A stretch of DNA of 64,000 bases from Lamellibrachia satsuma (lineage: Eukaryota; Annelida; Polychaeta; Sabellida; Siboglinidae), in contig BSQZ01000068.1 of NCBI GenBank assembly GCA_033239005.1, positions 1,026,001 through 1,090,000 of the forward strand, read 5' to 3'. Numbering within the stretch: the first letter of the stretch is position 1; each line of letters opens with the position of its first letter. The notes beneath the pieces were generated by a model. It was not told where the DNA came from and did no database searches. It saw nothing but the letters and a program-made list of their open reading frames with translations. Shown piece by piece: positions 34,301-48,500 of the stretch. The position numbers were made by a program, and so were the translations under genes.

Positions 34301-37300
34301 TGGCTAACTACTTTCAGAAAATATTTTAAACTTACTTATTCTTTAAACTGATGCTACCAACATTATAAATTGAGTGAAATGAAGTGACAAAGCCAGTTTG
34401 GTGTAGGTGATTTGAGAGGCTTAATATTCCTATTTTTGGGTAATCTGTAGCCTTGAAATTATGTGATATGTGTTGATGCCAGAACCATGAGGAAAAAAAT
34501 GTGTGTCAACAAGAATTTTCCGTTTTTCTACAAATTAGGGGTCTTATGAATAAATTTTGACCCTTTGTATAATGAAATGTTTTTTTTCTCACATGTCCCT
34601 TGATTCATGGAATTGCCCATAAGTGTGATTTGACTTGTGTGGTATTCAAGTTTTGCTCGGTGCATGGATGTAATATGAATGACACACAACCAGTGGAAGC
34701 AGGGTCATCAATACTCAGCCATGTCACTGTGGTGGTGAGTATGTCAAGATCATTGTCCCCATATTGGATACCTTGCTAACGTGCCTCACACCATAGACAG
34801 ATCTGGCATTCAGCAAGCAGAAAAACACTGTCTGTTCATCAGTGGGCACTCTCTGTTACTGACATAAATTTCCTAGACAATTCCCTCTTGTTCAGGTAAA
34901 AACACCACTTGCCTGCCTGGTTGACACAATGGACTAGATAGCGCACTTCTTGTGTGCACCTTCCTTGCACCCTCCCTTTGTTGTTTAATTATTTAATAAT
35001 AAAGTGTTTTTTTTTTAACACAAAAACAGCCTTATTCAAGACTAACGTAGCAAGGTGAAAACACCATAAACAACATTAATCTAACTCAATCTAAATTCTG
35101 TGATGGTGCTATCCAAACGGCAGGTAAAGGCCACCAGGCATTTGATATGTGGTAGTCAGGGGCGGTTCCACCAGGCATTTGATATGTGATAGTCAGGGGC
35201 GGTTCCACCAGATATTTGATATGTGGTAGTCAGGGGTGGATCCACCAGATATTTGATATGTGGTAGTCAGGGGCGGATCCACCAGATATTTGATATGTGA
35301 TAGTCAGGGGCGGTTCCACCAGATATTTGATATATGGTAGTCAGGGGCGGATCCACCAGATATTTGATATGTGGTAGTCAGGGGCGGATCTACCAGATAT
35401 TTGATATGTGATAGTCAGGGGCGGTTCCACCAGATATTTGATATGTGGTAGTCAGGGGCGGATCCACCAGACATTTGATGTGTGGTAGTCAGGGGCGGAT
35501 CCACCAGATATTTGATATGTATTAGTCAGGGGCGGATCCACCAGACATTTGATATGCGGTAGTCAGGGGTGGATCCAGGATTTTATATTATAGGGGCTCA
35601 CTTTCTGCGATCAACTTTGAGCAGATTATATCACTGAATATTAATTAAGCCTCTCCTATTCACAAGTTCAATTCTAAAAATATTACTTATTTGGCCCCAA
35701 AAGAGTAAATGGCAAGGTGATTAAAAGAACTAAATATTAAAACCATCCACTTATTACATGCTAAATTACTTTTAAAAAATTAGACATACAGTAAATATAT
35801 CAGGAAACAACAAATAGTATTGATATACTTTTTATTGCTGTTAACACTGATAAAGGAACATATCATATGAACTCCAGGCACATGAATCATGATGGGTTAC
35901 TGGTACAGCTGTAGATGTACACTTGTTATGCTTGAACTAGCGTAAACAATTAGTGCAGTTTATTCTAAGACGGAATTGAGTAGAAGCATCCTTCTGGGAT
36001 GTTTCCTGGCATACATGTCAATGATTTTATCTGTGTTTAGTTCTGCGTTCTTATGGACAAATAACAGAACAAGGGCATTGAAGCGATCCTCTCTGATAGT
36101 GCTGTATAAGGAGTTCTTTATGAATTTCAAAGAAGAATTTGCCGTTTCAACTCCACATGATGTTACCGAGGTAAGAAGGAGAAGGTTGATGATTTTGGTG
36201 ATGTTGGAAAATATAGTTGGGCATGTCCTGCTATCTGCCAGGGTGTCAGACAGAATCTGGCCTACTGTCCTGGCAACTCCACATGTGCTGCCAAAGTTTG
36301 ACCTCCTGGTGAAATGAATTCAGGGACAGCAAATCTTCCTTATAATACTTGAGCATCTCTTCAACTGCTTCTTGTTCCATCGGGTAGCATGTGAAGGAAT
36401 ATATTTCAAACCTTGGATTAATTAGCTAGCTAAGTCTCCAAATTGTGAATTAAGCTCCATAGTCCTTTTGAAATATTGTGTAGGTGTGTCTGCAGGCAAT
36501 GCCAGGCATATGGTTCCTCTGAGTTTGGCACCTACATCATTTAGGGATCTCCAACGAAATATTGGCCGTCTCAGCCGTTTTGGCTATACACGAAAAAACT
36601 ATGTCAAATTCTTCATCTTCCCTGGTGGCAAACAGGAGAGACTTCACGAGTCACCATTTGGAATCCTTGGACAATGTCCAGTGTTGAGCCCTGGAGTTTG
36701 AGACAGTCCTTTGGTGTAGCCAAATAAATGGCACACTATTTGAAAAGATGCTATGAAGGTGGAATCTGTCATGTTCATTAATCCAAATGCTTCATTAATT
36801 GCTTTGCCAGTTGGTTTCCAGGCAGCCTGTTGCCTCAAAACAAATAAGTAGAGGTTCATAAATGTCCTGAAAGTCCTGTAATGTATTGTGCTTCTCAAAC
36901 CCATCTTGTTGCACAAAAAACTTTGAATTTAGTTTTGTTGATACGCGTATGACGATCTAACTGGGCCCTGTTTCTGTTTATTGGCGGGCCTCCTCCAACC
37001 GTCTACTCTTTATTTAAAGAATATCCCCAGTTCTTTCAAAGTTTCTAACATCACATGGACCTCTTTCAGCTTACAATGTTTACCTAACGCCAGGTTGAGG
37101 TCATGGCTAGAACAGTAGTGGTGGACTGCTCATGGCGTGTGCTTGGCAAAAAGTGCTGCACAACCTTTTTGCCTCCCTGCCATGTTACCAGCACCATGGT
37201 TTGGGACCAGCAAAGATGAACATTAAGGCCAGCCCCAGTTAATTACTCAACAATGTGTTGATACATTGCCTCACCAGCGATACTTTCACAAGGAATAATT

Positions 37301-39497
37301 CTAGTAAACGTTCCACTGGTTTATTATTTACTGTGTAGTATAATACCAGTCCAACGCAGTTGCTCCCAGTTGCTAGTGTCACTTACTTGATTACGTTAAA
37401 ACCTATAATAAGCACCTATTCGCTGACTGTTCACCTCCTGCACAGTCACATTCTGGATCATTTCCTTAATGCAGAGTAACAGGTCATTCTGGGCAGTCTT
37501 TGATGTGTAGCTTGCATTTTTTTACGTGGTATCGCAGTGTCGTGATATTTGACGTTACCCTTGTTGAAACTGCTAGAGGTGTCATCATCTCTATGCCCCC
37601 TCAGAGCGATGCCTTGTTGTCCACAAAATTCTAGGCATTTCACCAGAGATTTCAAAATTATTCTGTTCTGTTCTACTTGTTTGGTGTTCGTGTCTGTAAT
37701 GGTGACATCAATTCTGCAGGATCCATTAATGTACGTTTTCTTGAATGCAGTCAGTCTTGCCATGGATGTAGTGTGGTAATCACATGCAGCGTAAACCTTC
37801 AGATCCATAATGGCGTCTTTCCAATTCCTGTAAGGTTCTAGGATTAGCTTCCGTGGGCGACAATGTGAAGTGTCTGGAAAGAGCACACACGCAAAGCAAT
37901 AGAACCCATCAGATTTCTCTGAATAACTAATGAAGTCAAAGGTACTGAACCATCCTCTACAGCAATACCTGTTCATATAACCACATATATGTACCTCTTA
38001 TTCTTGTACTGTTTAGTAGGGCACTTGAATGTGTCAGGTGCCTCTCTGTTCGTGATGAGATCTTATTATCATACCTGATATGATTTTGGGTCAAGTACTA
38101 TTCTATATCAGCATGGTCACAGTTTAAGACTGATTGTTTTTGATCTGTGCCAATGGAAGCAGGTTGGTCACCATCCCCACTGCTGCAAGGATCGACAAAG
38201 CTCTTAGACTGAACCAGGTTTGGACTGCTGCTAAGAGTGGTGTTAGGATCTGTGTCAGTGGACATACTGGTGGAAGCAGGTTGGTAACCATGCCCACTGC
38301 TGCAAGGATCGACAATGCTCTTAGACTGAACCAGGTTTGGACTGCTGCTAAGAGTGGTGTTAGGATCTGTGTCAGTGGACATACTGGTGGCAGCAGGTTG
38401 GTCACCATCCTCACTGTTGCAAGGACTGACAATGATCTTAGATTGAAGTAGGTTTGGACTGCTGCTAAGGGAGGTGCTAGGATCTATCAAGTCTATTAAC
38501 TAGGATGTCCTCTCTGGCGCTACCCCTTAATTGTCTTGCTATGATATCAGCCATGGTTGATGTCATATGGAATAGCCTGGTTGGTGAAGACCTAATGAGT
38601 AATGATCAACAAATTAAATGTCCAGCTTGCTTGATTGTGTCGTCTGTATAAAGTAACACTATGGGTGGATAGCTTTCAGTCTTTCATCAAACGAAGTGTA
38701 TTGGCTGGATGGGCTATTATCCAATATGTATGGCAACATTTTACTTTATTCCAAAAGCATTTCTTTTCCCTTTGAGAGCAGATTGAGAACTGCTCCACGA
38801 AGATCATCAGCTTTTGAAGTCTCTTCACTTTGCAGCATACTTGAAACTGTCAAGCCGCTTTCAGTTCTCTCTGTTTCTAGCAGTTCTTTATACAAATAGA
38901 TGGCATGGCATCTGAAGAAACATCGTCCATCCATAGACTGTAACGACACTGGCCATCTGCATTCTTTGTTGATATTCAGGTGTTTGGCTTTATTAAGTGT
39001 ATTTACATGTGCCTGTGCGATTTAATTTAATGAGTTATGGATGAAAATAAACTTACCAAAGCCCAAAACCTAAAAATCACTGAACTTAATCAATGTTCGC
39101 TTTTTCTTGGGCGTCCAGATGTAGAAAAAAATATATCCCGCCATGAAATCCCATGACCATGTGGGTGATAATCTCCCACTGTTTGCTTATGCCAATTTGG
39201 AAGGTCTGGAACAAGACATTTTCTAATTGATCATATTTGAAACTTCATCAGTTTTATTATTTTAATTGTTATGCTGTATAGATTACCTTGTGTTGCATTC
39301 GATTACATTGGTCCTTGTTACGAAACCACTTTGAAAATATACTTCATAGACTGGTCGCATCTCCACGCTAGGGGGCGGCACATAACTGCAAAGGCTGCCT
39401 CTCCCATTTCAGCCTTTCTGAGTAGTCATTTCAATCACCATCATAATAATTTCTGCTGTTGAGATGTCATATTGGCATACCGTCTTTTAGTACTGTA

Positions 39498-39552
<55 letters not shown>

Positions 39553-42500
39553 ATATATGTATGTATATATATATATATATATATGTGTATATATATGTAT
39601 ATATATATATATATATATAATATTTATATATATAATATTTATATATATAATATATATATATAGGGGCATTCCATGCCAAATCAATCAAAAACAAGGTGAA
39701 ATTTACATGACCACCTTCAATTTTGATAACATTTGGTGTGTTAGTGTATGTTCCCTCCCCAAATTTCAGGTCAATATGACCTTCCTTTCCAGAGATAGAG
39801 GTCATAAATGTTTCACCCAACCTGTACTACCTAACGACCTTCCAGGTGTTATAACTCCTCTCCTAGGTAAACTGCAGGTGTGATTTTAAAGCTCGGATAA
39901 ATGTATATCTCTGTAGACAATAAAACACAAACAAGAATTTTAAAAACATGGTGTTTTTTATCTTTGACCTGACCTAGCAAAAGTCATGTAACCTCAGATT
40001 TTTTTATGTTGAAGCATACATATTTGGCAATAATCACTGAAAGTTTTATCATGCGCATTGCAATACTTTAGGAGTTATGGCATTTTAAAATGCACCATCA
40101 TCTCAAGTCACTTTGGTGATGTGGTAAGAACTAAATTTGTCACATGACCATTCAGTATGCAAATGGAATGTGCTGTGTTTTGTTCTCTGCATATTCTCTG
40201 CCCATAAGGTAATTATCTGTATCTGTTCGTACACTTAATATTTGTATAAATAGTATGATGATCTGTAGCTAGCGGAGACATCAAAATAACATTTTATATA
40301 CTTGATTTTTATGGTAAATCACATGTACTTCATACCTCATTGGACTGCCTCCTCCAGAAGTGCAATTAATGTTCATGTGTTTAGATCTTTCAAGAACTGC
40401 AATGCATTTGATGAAACTGAATACCAAAAGTGGCCCTCAACAAACAGACCAACGTTAAAAACTATCCATCAGTCAGTTGATGAATTCATTCAAAGTTTCA
40501 CTGCACTGAACATCTCAAACATATCATCCTTCATGATTTCATTGCTAAAGTACAAACATCATACTAGCAAGACCTGCGAGAAAACATGCTGGGTGAAAAG
40601 GAGGTACTTGTTGTGGGTGATTTTGCTTAGAGCTTCACTTTTGTAATGCAAGATGAAGTCCAGTCATATCACTGGAACAGTGCTCAAGCTACCATCTACC
40701 CATTTGTTTGTTACTAATTGGAGAACAGAGTGTCTAAGCATGTGTCGTGTTGCATGTCTCTGAATGCCTGACACATGACACCATTATAGTCCATCTGTTT
40801 CAACAACATCAAGTTCCTTGACGAGATGTTCGGAGAGAAGCCAAAGAAAGTGTTCTATTTCTCAGATGGTTGTGCAGGTCAATGCAAGAACTGTAAGAAC
40901 TTCATGAATTTGTGCCACCATTCTGTGGACTTTGGAGTTGAAGCTGAATGGTATTTTTTGCCACTTCACACGACAAGAGGCCGTGTGATGGTGTTGGGGG
41001 CTTACTGAAGAGGATGGCAACAAAGGCTAGTCTACAGAAGCCTTATCAAGACCAGATCCAGATACCTCACCAGCTGTACGAGTTTGCAAAGCAAAATGTT
41101 CCCTCCTTAAATGTTGAATACTTCACTGTCGGAGACTGGGAAGCTGAGGGGAAACTGCTTGAGAGCCGCTTTGCAAAGGTACGGACAGTGCCAGGGACCT
41201 GACAGTTGCATTGCTTCCATCCTGTGTCATTGTTCAAAGTAAAAGCGAGTCAATTCTCGAGAAGTACACAAACCTGACAAAAAACCGTGACAGCTGAAGA
41301 ACATATCATCAGGTTTGAAGAGGTGAAGGGTTACGTCACAGTTCAGTACGATAGATGGTGGTGGCTTGGAATGGTCACATCCCTGGATCAGAGAAAAAGA
41401 GAGGTGGCTATTAACTTTCTCAATCCTCGTGGACCAGCCAGATCATTCACTTCGCCTGAGCGACATGATAACATGGTGATAGGCATGGAGGACATCCTAA
41501 CTGCTGCTCACCCTACCACAGCAACTGGAAGAACATATACCTTGAAGAAATTTGTGGTCTTGAACACTGTCACTGAAAAGGGAATTGCTGTCAAAGTATT
41601 GGAATGTGCATATTCAAATTGTCAACAATTATTGCTAGGTATGTGTGCTACAATATATACAAATTTCACGAAAATCTGAGGTTACATGACTTTTGTAAGG
41701 TCATGGCAAAGGTAAAACTTTTTTTTTGTTTTCCACATTATTTAGTGTTTTATAGTGTACAAAGATAGATGCAAGTGTCTATCTTTGTGCTCTATAAAAC
41801 ACGATGTTGCATTTAAAATTAAATTGGAGCAACTGGGTAGGCTTCATCAAGTCCGGGTGTGAGAAGTCCTGGGCTGAGGTTCAGGTGGATAGTTTTAGTT
41901 CTGAGTGTAGGGGATGTGCGAAGATGAAGGGACTAGAGGTGGAGATGGAACGGCTGAGGCAGCTCATTGTGGCATTGGTGGGAAGAGAAGAGGTGGATTG
42001 TGCCAGTGGTTCCAGTGGGGGGACAGTGGATGATAAAGTGGGGGAAGGTGATGAGAGAGATGCTAGGGAAAGCTCACCTCAGCCTGAGAGGAGGTAAGGT
42101 GACAGGACAGGAGACAGGACGTAAGGAGACGGGGTGGAAGGAAACGGGAGGGAAGTAAACTGGAGAGAAGACGATGGGAGGGAAGGAGATGAGAGCGAAG
42201 AAGGCTACGGGAGTGAAGGTACAAGGAGCGCAAGAGGGAAAGGTGACATGATGGGCAAGAGGGAGATGGCCAATATGCTGCCAGGTGACACAACTGCAAC
42301 AAGGGATCCGATGCAAGAGCTACTCTGAGGAAGTGATAGACAGGGTGAGGAAGAGAGCGAAGGTGTTTATGGGGGACTCGATAGTTAGGAAGACTGACAG
42401 AATGCTAAACAAGAGGGACCATGTGGTGGTTTGCTTTCCTCGGGCAAAAATAGAAGCTATCACAGAGAGGGTGGAAAAAAATTGTGGCTCTGGGAAAGGG

Positions 42501-45500
42501 AGGTTCTGCTTTAGTACTCGTAGGGACTAACAACGCAGAGAGGGAGGGTACAACTGCCATAGTTTGGAAATACAGGCAGTTAGTTAGAACAGCCAAGTAG
42601 ACACGGGTTGAGCAGATAATTCTGTAAGGGATTCTACCGGCAATGAGAAGCAGGGGTCAGGGATTTCGAAATTGACAGAAGATGGCAATTAACTATGTAG
42701 GGAAGAGGAAGTTGAATTTGTGGGGATGTTTTGTTGGGAGGAGTGATATGTACATGAGGGATGGGCTTCATCTTAGTGGAAAGGGGGCAGCAGTGTTTGC
42801 TGATGAACTATCAGCAGCAGTCGACAGTGGCATGGGAAGCATAACAAATATTTTTTTGTTAGCAAACATTGTTTAAACTGGAAGCGCAGGGGGGTTACTT
42901 AGAGGTGTCTCAACCAGGACAAGAGGCCACTACTAAACGCATACCAGTACTAAAATGTCAGGAAAACATTTCTGAAGCTTGTTATAAATGCATGTGTTTA
43001 AATGCAAGGAGCATAGTGAATAAGAAAAACGAAGTAACCATTATGGTAGAAGATATTGGCCCTCATATAATTGGTATAACCAAACCATGGGCCAACAAAG
43101 ACATATCAGATGCTGAATTAGGATTGACGAGATCGAATAGGAAGAATGGCAGGGGGGAGTTATTTTATATATTCAAGAATCTATTCAGGCTTACAAAAAA
43201 AAATTAGAAAGGGAAGCAAATTGCGATGAAGCTGTTTGGTGCAATATAGTTACAGGAAGTTCAACATGAACTATTTATTAGTTTACCGAAGTCCAAACAT
43301 AGACGAAGAGGATAACACAGAAATAAAGTGAGTAAAGGGGAATGTATCATAATGGGAGATTTTAACCATGGACATATACAATGGAAATCTCTAGAGAGTA
43401 CAGGGGATGAGGACCAACAGTTTCTATTTTTAATTCAGTATAGCTTCCTTACTCAACACGTGCTAGAACCAACCAGGGGAGGGAATGTATTAGATTTAGT
43501 TTTGTCTTCACAAAATGAATTATTGGACAATGTAAAAATGCATGAGCCATTGGGTAACAGTTATCATAATCAAAGACATTTTGACATCAAAGTAAAATCA
43601 GAAAGTACAAATAAAAAAATACAGGAAAAACTTCCACAAAGATAAAGATATGAGAAAATAATTAGCAAAGCTAGATTGGAATAACATGCTGAGGAATAAG
43701 ACTGCAACTGGATGTTGGAACATTCTAAAATATGAAATTGAGAGTATCATTGATCAATTTACCCCTTGAAAAAACAAGAAACACTTCAAAAGAAGCTATT
43801 AGAAAAATAGCATACCATGTACACGCAAACTATGTGGAAGGTTTATAGGTGTACCAGAAAGGATGAAGAGTACACAAATTACAAAGAGGCATTTAATGCA
43901 TCTACGAATGAAATTAGACAATCTAAAAGAAGCTATGAAAAAATTAGCGTGTAACATAAAAATTTACAGAAAGATTTTTTAAGCATATGTCAGGAGTAAA
44001 CAAAACGTAAGAGACAAGGTTGGACCACTAGAAGACAGCGGAAGACCTAAATGGATACTTCAGTTCAGTGTTTACCAGAGAGGATATTAGTTCATTACCA
44101 GTTCCAAATGCTAAATTTCAGGAGGCTAAATCGGACTATTTTGGGCAGTTTATTGTAACTCCAGAAATGGTAGCTAAGAAAATAAAGGCAGTGAAGCATA
44201 ATAAATCACTGGGAGTGGATGGAATTCCTCCAAAAGTACTAATGGAAACAGTAGAACAAATCATCAGTAGATATTATATACTTATATTTTCAGAAAGCTT
44301 TTGACAATGCCACATCAAAGATTACTAGTTAAATTAAAAGCCCATGGGATTGGAGATGGCAGAATTGACTGGATAGAACAATGGCTGATTGACAGAAGAC
44401 AGCATGTTGTAGTAGATGGGGAGGTTTCAAACTGCAAATCAGTTTTGAGTGGGGTACTACAAGGATCAGTATTAGGACCTTTATTATTCTTAATAGATAT
44501 CAATGACTTGTATGATAATATAACAAGCACCGTGCTGGAAAGTGTTTAGAAAGGTTACCAATGATGGTAATAAACAACATTTACAAAACGATCTAGACAA
44601 ATTATTTAAATGGTCTGAGAAATGGCAGATGATATTCAATTTTGGGAAACGTAAATGCCTACATACAGGATGCCGGAACTTGGATGTAAACTATAAAATG
44701 GGAGATAATGCTTTGGGTACTACTGTAAAAGAAAAGGAGTAACAATAAGTGCTGATATGAAAGTTTCGAGCAGTGTGGTATTGCAGCTTAAAAGGGTAAT
44801 CAAATTCTTGGGTTGATTAGGAGAAATATAACATACAAGGAAAAAAGCTAATTATAACTCTGTATAAAGCAATAATAAGACATCACTTAAATTACTGTAT
44901 ACAAGCATGTAGACCATATTGTAAGAAGGATGTAGACACACTTGAAAGGATACAGAGAAGAGCAACTAAAATGATTCCAGAACTGAGACTTTAGTTATGA
45001 AGAACGACTAAAAGAATGTTGTTTAACAACCCTAGAAACAGTTAAGAGGAGATCAAATTTAAGTTTTTAAGATATTGAATGGGTATGAAAATATTGATAG
45101 AAATATTTTTTTATTTCTCACCCAAGAAAGACAGTAGAACTACAGGACATGAGGTAACGTTAGTAAATTATCAGTGTAGATTGGAAGGACTCGTTCTCAT
45201 AGAGGGCAGCCAATGAATGGAACAAATTATCTACAGATTATGAAACTGCTAGCAGTGTGAATATGTTTAAAAACAAGGTTGACACATATCTCATGAGGGC
45301 AGATTAGACATAGATTTAAAATGTTGGACTCTCAATAAGCCAATGGCTTCCTTGTCCACTTGTTATCTGGGCCATTGCCTACTGGTGAGCGTGTCTGTTT
45401 AGTCATGTTGTATTTCAGTTGATATGGTTGCAGTTAGCTTAACGGTTTGATGGCAGAATCCAGTTGTTTATACAAAATTACTAGCTGTAGTAGGCTGTCT

Positions 45501-48500
45501 AAAAAGATTTGGTTCGCTAATGTTCACATTAAATATTCTCTCAATGTAACTGTTGGCCACAGCACAAATATTGTTCAGATCCCTTTCATCTTAACAATTC
45601 AAGAATCATGCATCATGGCCTCCTCTCAGAGTGCAATAATGACTATGTTGCTACATCACACTGGCCCAACCATTTTATGCTTGTGATGTGTGATCACTTT
45701 ATTTTGATGCCATCTTCTTGAAGTCCAGGTAGACACATTGTCCAATTAGTGGCATGTGTTGCCTTGATACAAACCCTCTATCTTTGTATGGGATAGTCTG
45801 CTCCTGGCATTAGTTCATGCATAATTTTGTGCACCTTACTTGATCTGGTTGATGATGTAGGCATAATAATAGCCTTATCTTTCTTAAATGGTTGCATTAG
45901 TGCTTTCTTGTCCATTATGATTGTGTAGACATTGCAACACAGAGGTTGAGAGAGAGAATTTTGTCAGTGCAAACATAACTGTGAGTGAGCAGACACTGCG
46001 GATCCATCAGAAATAAAGTGGTTTCTGTGAATTGTAGTGTGTTAGTATGGTTTCTGCTTAAAGGAGCTATTTTGATTGGTCAGACGCTTATTTTCTTTCT
46101 TACCCTATTTCCATGCTTTATTCTTTTGTTCATAAATTGTTCATTGGAGCAGCAACAGTTGACACAGTTCCAATGAATGTTGAATGACTAAACTAAAACT
46201 TTCAGTGTACGATTTTTGCAATGCAAATTTATTTAGTGCTTGTATCTAATACGAACTAGACATAATGTAAACATCTCGTACTAGTATCTAGCTCTACAAT
46301 GTGAAATTGCAGCATGATCTCGGGCAAGGACCGCGATGGAGAGAAACCATTTGCATGTCCAGTACCAGGATGTAAGAAGCGCTACAAAAATGTGAATGGC
46401 ATCAAGTATCATGCAAAACATGGACACAAGAAAGAGATCAGGTGAGTTGATACATGCTAAACAATGACCAATAGGTTAAAGATGTTTCTGCAATTCATTT
46501 ACTCCATCACAAATCAGGTTAGTTGATGTACAAATCTGTAGTGTGAATGGTACAAGTAATATTTAGTGCAATCAATATAATAAGAATGTACTTTTGTTTA
46601 ATATCATCAAAAGAATTGACTTTGATCGTTAGATCAGGTCATTTGCAAAAGTGTGAATATCTTGTGTTATAATAGTCAGAGGAAGAGCTTTTGCCTAATT
46701 TCAACTGGGCCCAGTCAAAAATAATTGTATAATATGTCCAATGAAGAGGGGCGCAGTAGCTTGGTGGTTCACCTGCTGCCATTTAAAAACATTGGGCAAT
46801 TTCGTTCACCCCATTTTGTTTGGGTTTTTTTAATGACCTACAGCTTTTAATACTAAAAGCTGTAGGTCTCTCCTCCTACCTGGTGTGTATGCTGGGGGAA
46901 ATAAAAGATCCCACAGGGGTAAATGTGTCGTGGACTCATTGACTTTAATCTGAATATAGGAAGGGCGCTGCATCAGCAGCAGCTGCATAATAAAAACATC
47001 CTACAACCAGTGGTGGTACTGCGAGCTATGGACGCATATTACATCTTACAACCGGCGGTGGTACTAAGAGCCATGGCTGCATACTACACCCTACAACTGG
47101 CAGTGATACTGACAGCCATGGCTGCATACTACACCCTACAACCTGGTGGTGGTACTGAGAGCCATGGCCGCGTATTACATCCTACAACCAGTGGTGGAAC
47201 TGAGAGCCATGGCCGCATATTACATCCTAAACCTGGTGGTGGTAGTGAGAGCCATACCCATATATTACATCCTACAACCATTACGGTAGTAGTGATAGCC
47301 ATGGCCATGTATTACATCCTACAACCTGGTGGTGGTACTGAGAGCCACGGCCACGTATTACATCATACAACCTAGCGGTGGTACTGAGAGCCATGGCCAC
47401 ATGTTACATCTTACAACTTGGTGGTGGTACTGAGAGCTATGGCCGCGTATTACATCCTACAACCTGGCAGTGGTACAGAGAGCCATGGCCGCGTATTTCA
47501 TCCTACAACCTGGCAGTGGTACTGAAAGCCAAGGCCGCACATTACATCCTACAACCCGGTGGTGGTGTTGAGAGCCATGGCCACATGTTACATCCTACAA
47601 CTGGCGGTGGTACTGAGAGCCACAGCTGCGTATATTACATCCTACAACCTGGCGGTGGTACAGAGAGCCATGGCCGCATATTACATCCTACAACCATTAC
47701 GGTGGTAGTAAGAGCCATGGCCACGTATTACATCCTACATCCTGGCAGTGGTACTGAGAGCCATGGCCACGTATTACATCATACAACCCGGCGGTGGTGT
47801 TGAGAACCATGGCCACATATTACATCCTACAACCAACGGTGGTACTGAGAGCCATTGCCACATATTACATCCTACAACCAGCTGTGGAACTGAGAGCCAT
47901 GGCCACATATTACATCCTAAACCTGGCGGTGGTAGTGAGAGCCATGGCCACGTATAACATCCTACAACCATTACAGTGGTAGTGAGAGAGCCATGGCCGC
48001 GTATTACATCCTACAACCAGTGGTGGAACTGAGAGCCATGGCCGCATATTACATCCTAAACCTGGTGGTGGTAGTGAGAGCCATACCCATATATTACATC
48101 CTACAATCATTACGGTAGTAGTGAGAGCCTTGGCCATGTATTACATCCTACAACCTGGTGGTGGTACTGAGAGACACGGCCACGTATTACATCATACAAC
48201 CTAGCGGTGGTACTGAGAGCCATGGCCGCGTGGTGGTGTTGAGAGCCATGGCCACATATTACATCCTACAACTGGCGGTGGTACTGAGAGCCACAGCTGC
48301 GTATATTACATCCTACAACCTGGCGGTGGTACAGAGAGCCATGGCCGCATATTACATCCTACAACCATTACGGTGGTAGTAAGAGCCATGGCCACGTATT
48401 ACATCCTACATCCTGGCAGTGGTACTGAGAGCCATGGCCACGTATTACATCATACAACCCGGCGGTGGTGTTGAGAACCATGGCCACATATTACATCCTA

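Larger units (their letters stand above)
28781..34618 (-). mobile_element. 5.8-kb DNA transposon with GGGCAATTCCA termini and FFATSHGKG transposase
   Basis: GGGCAATTCCA at 28781-28791 and TGGAATTGCCC at 34608-34618 are an 11-bp inverted pair. Both ends carry copies of a GTGACGGACGTTAC-like motif (28794, 28965, 29148, 29162 on the left; 34110, 34138 and a weaker one at 34262 on the right), as expected of subterminal transposase sites. The - strand ORF pieces between them belong to one transposase-like protein, cut by a hAT at 30338-33202. The flanks AAAA and ATAA do not give a clear target duplication. The superfamily is not identified. It lies in JAZF1 intron 4. Confidence 0.72.

Noticed and set aside
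38134..38451. + strand ORF of 105 codons
   Set aside because: Antisense of the 117-bp coding repeats of the hAT transposase, whose other domains are all on the - strand.
42063..42316. Leucine/proline-rich - strand ORFs
   Set aside because: Shadows of the G/A-rich ORF1 linker of the CR1 element.
46746..46830. A functional tRNA gene
   Set aside because: A-box-like sequence is present but no full cloverleaf, anticodon stem or acceptor pairing could be drawn; kept only as a possible SINE head.
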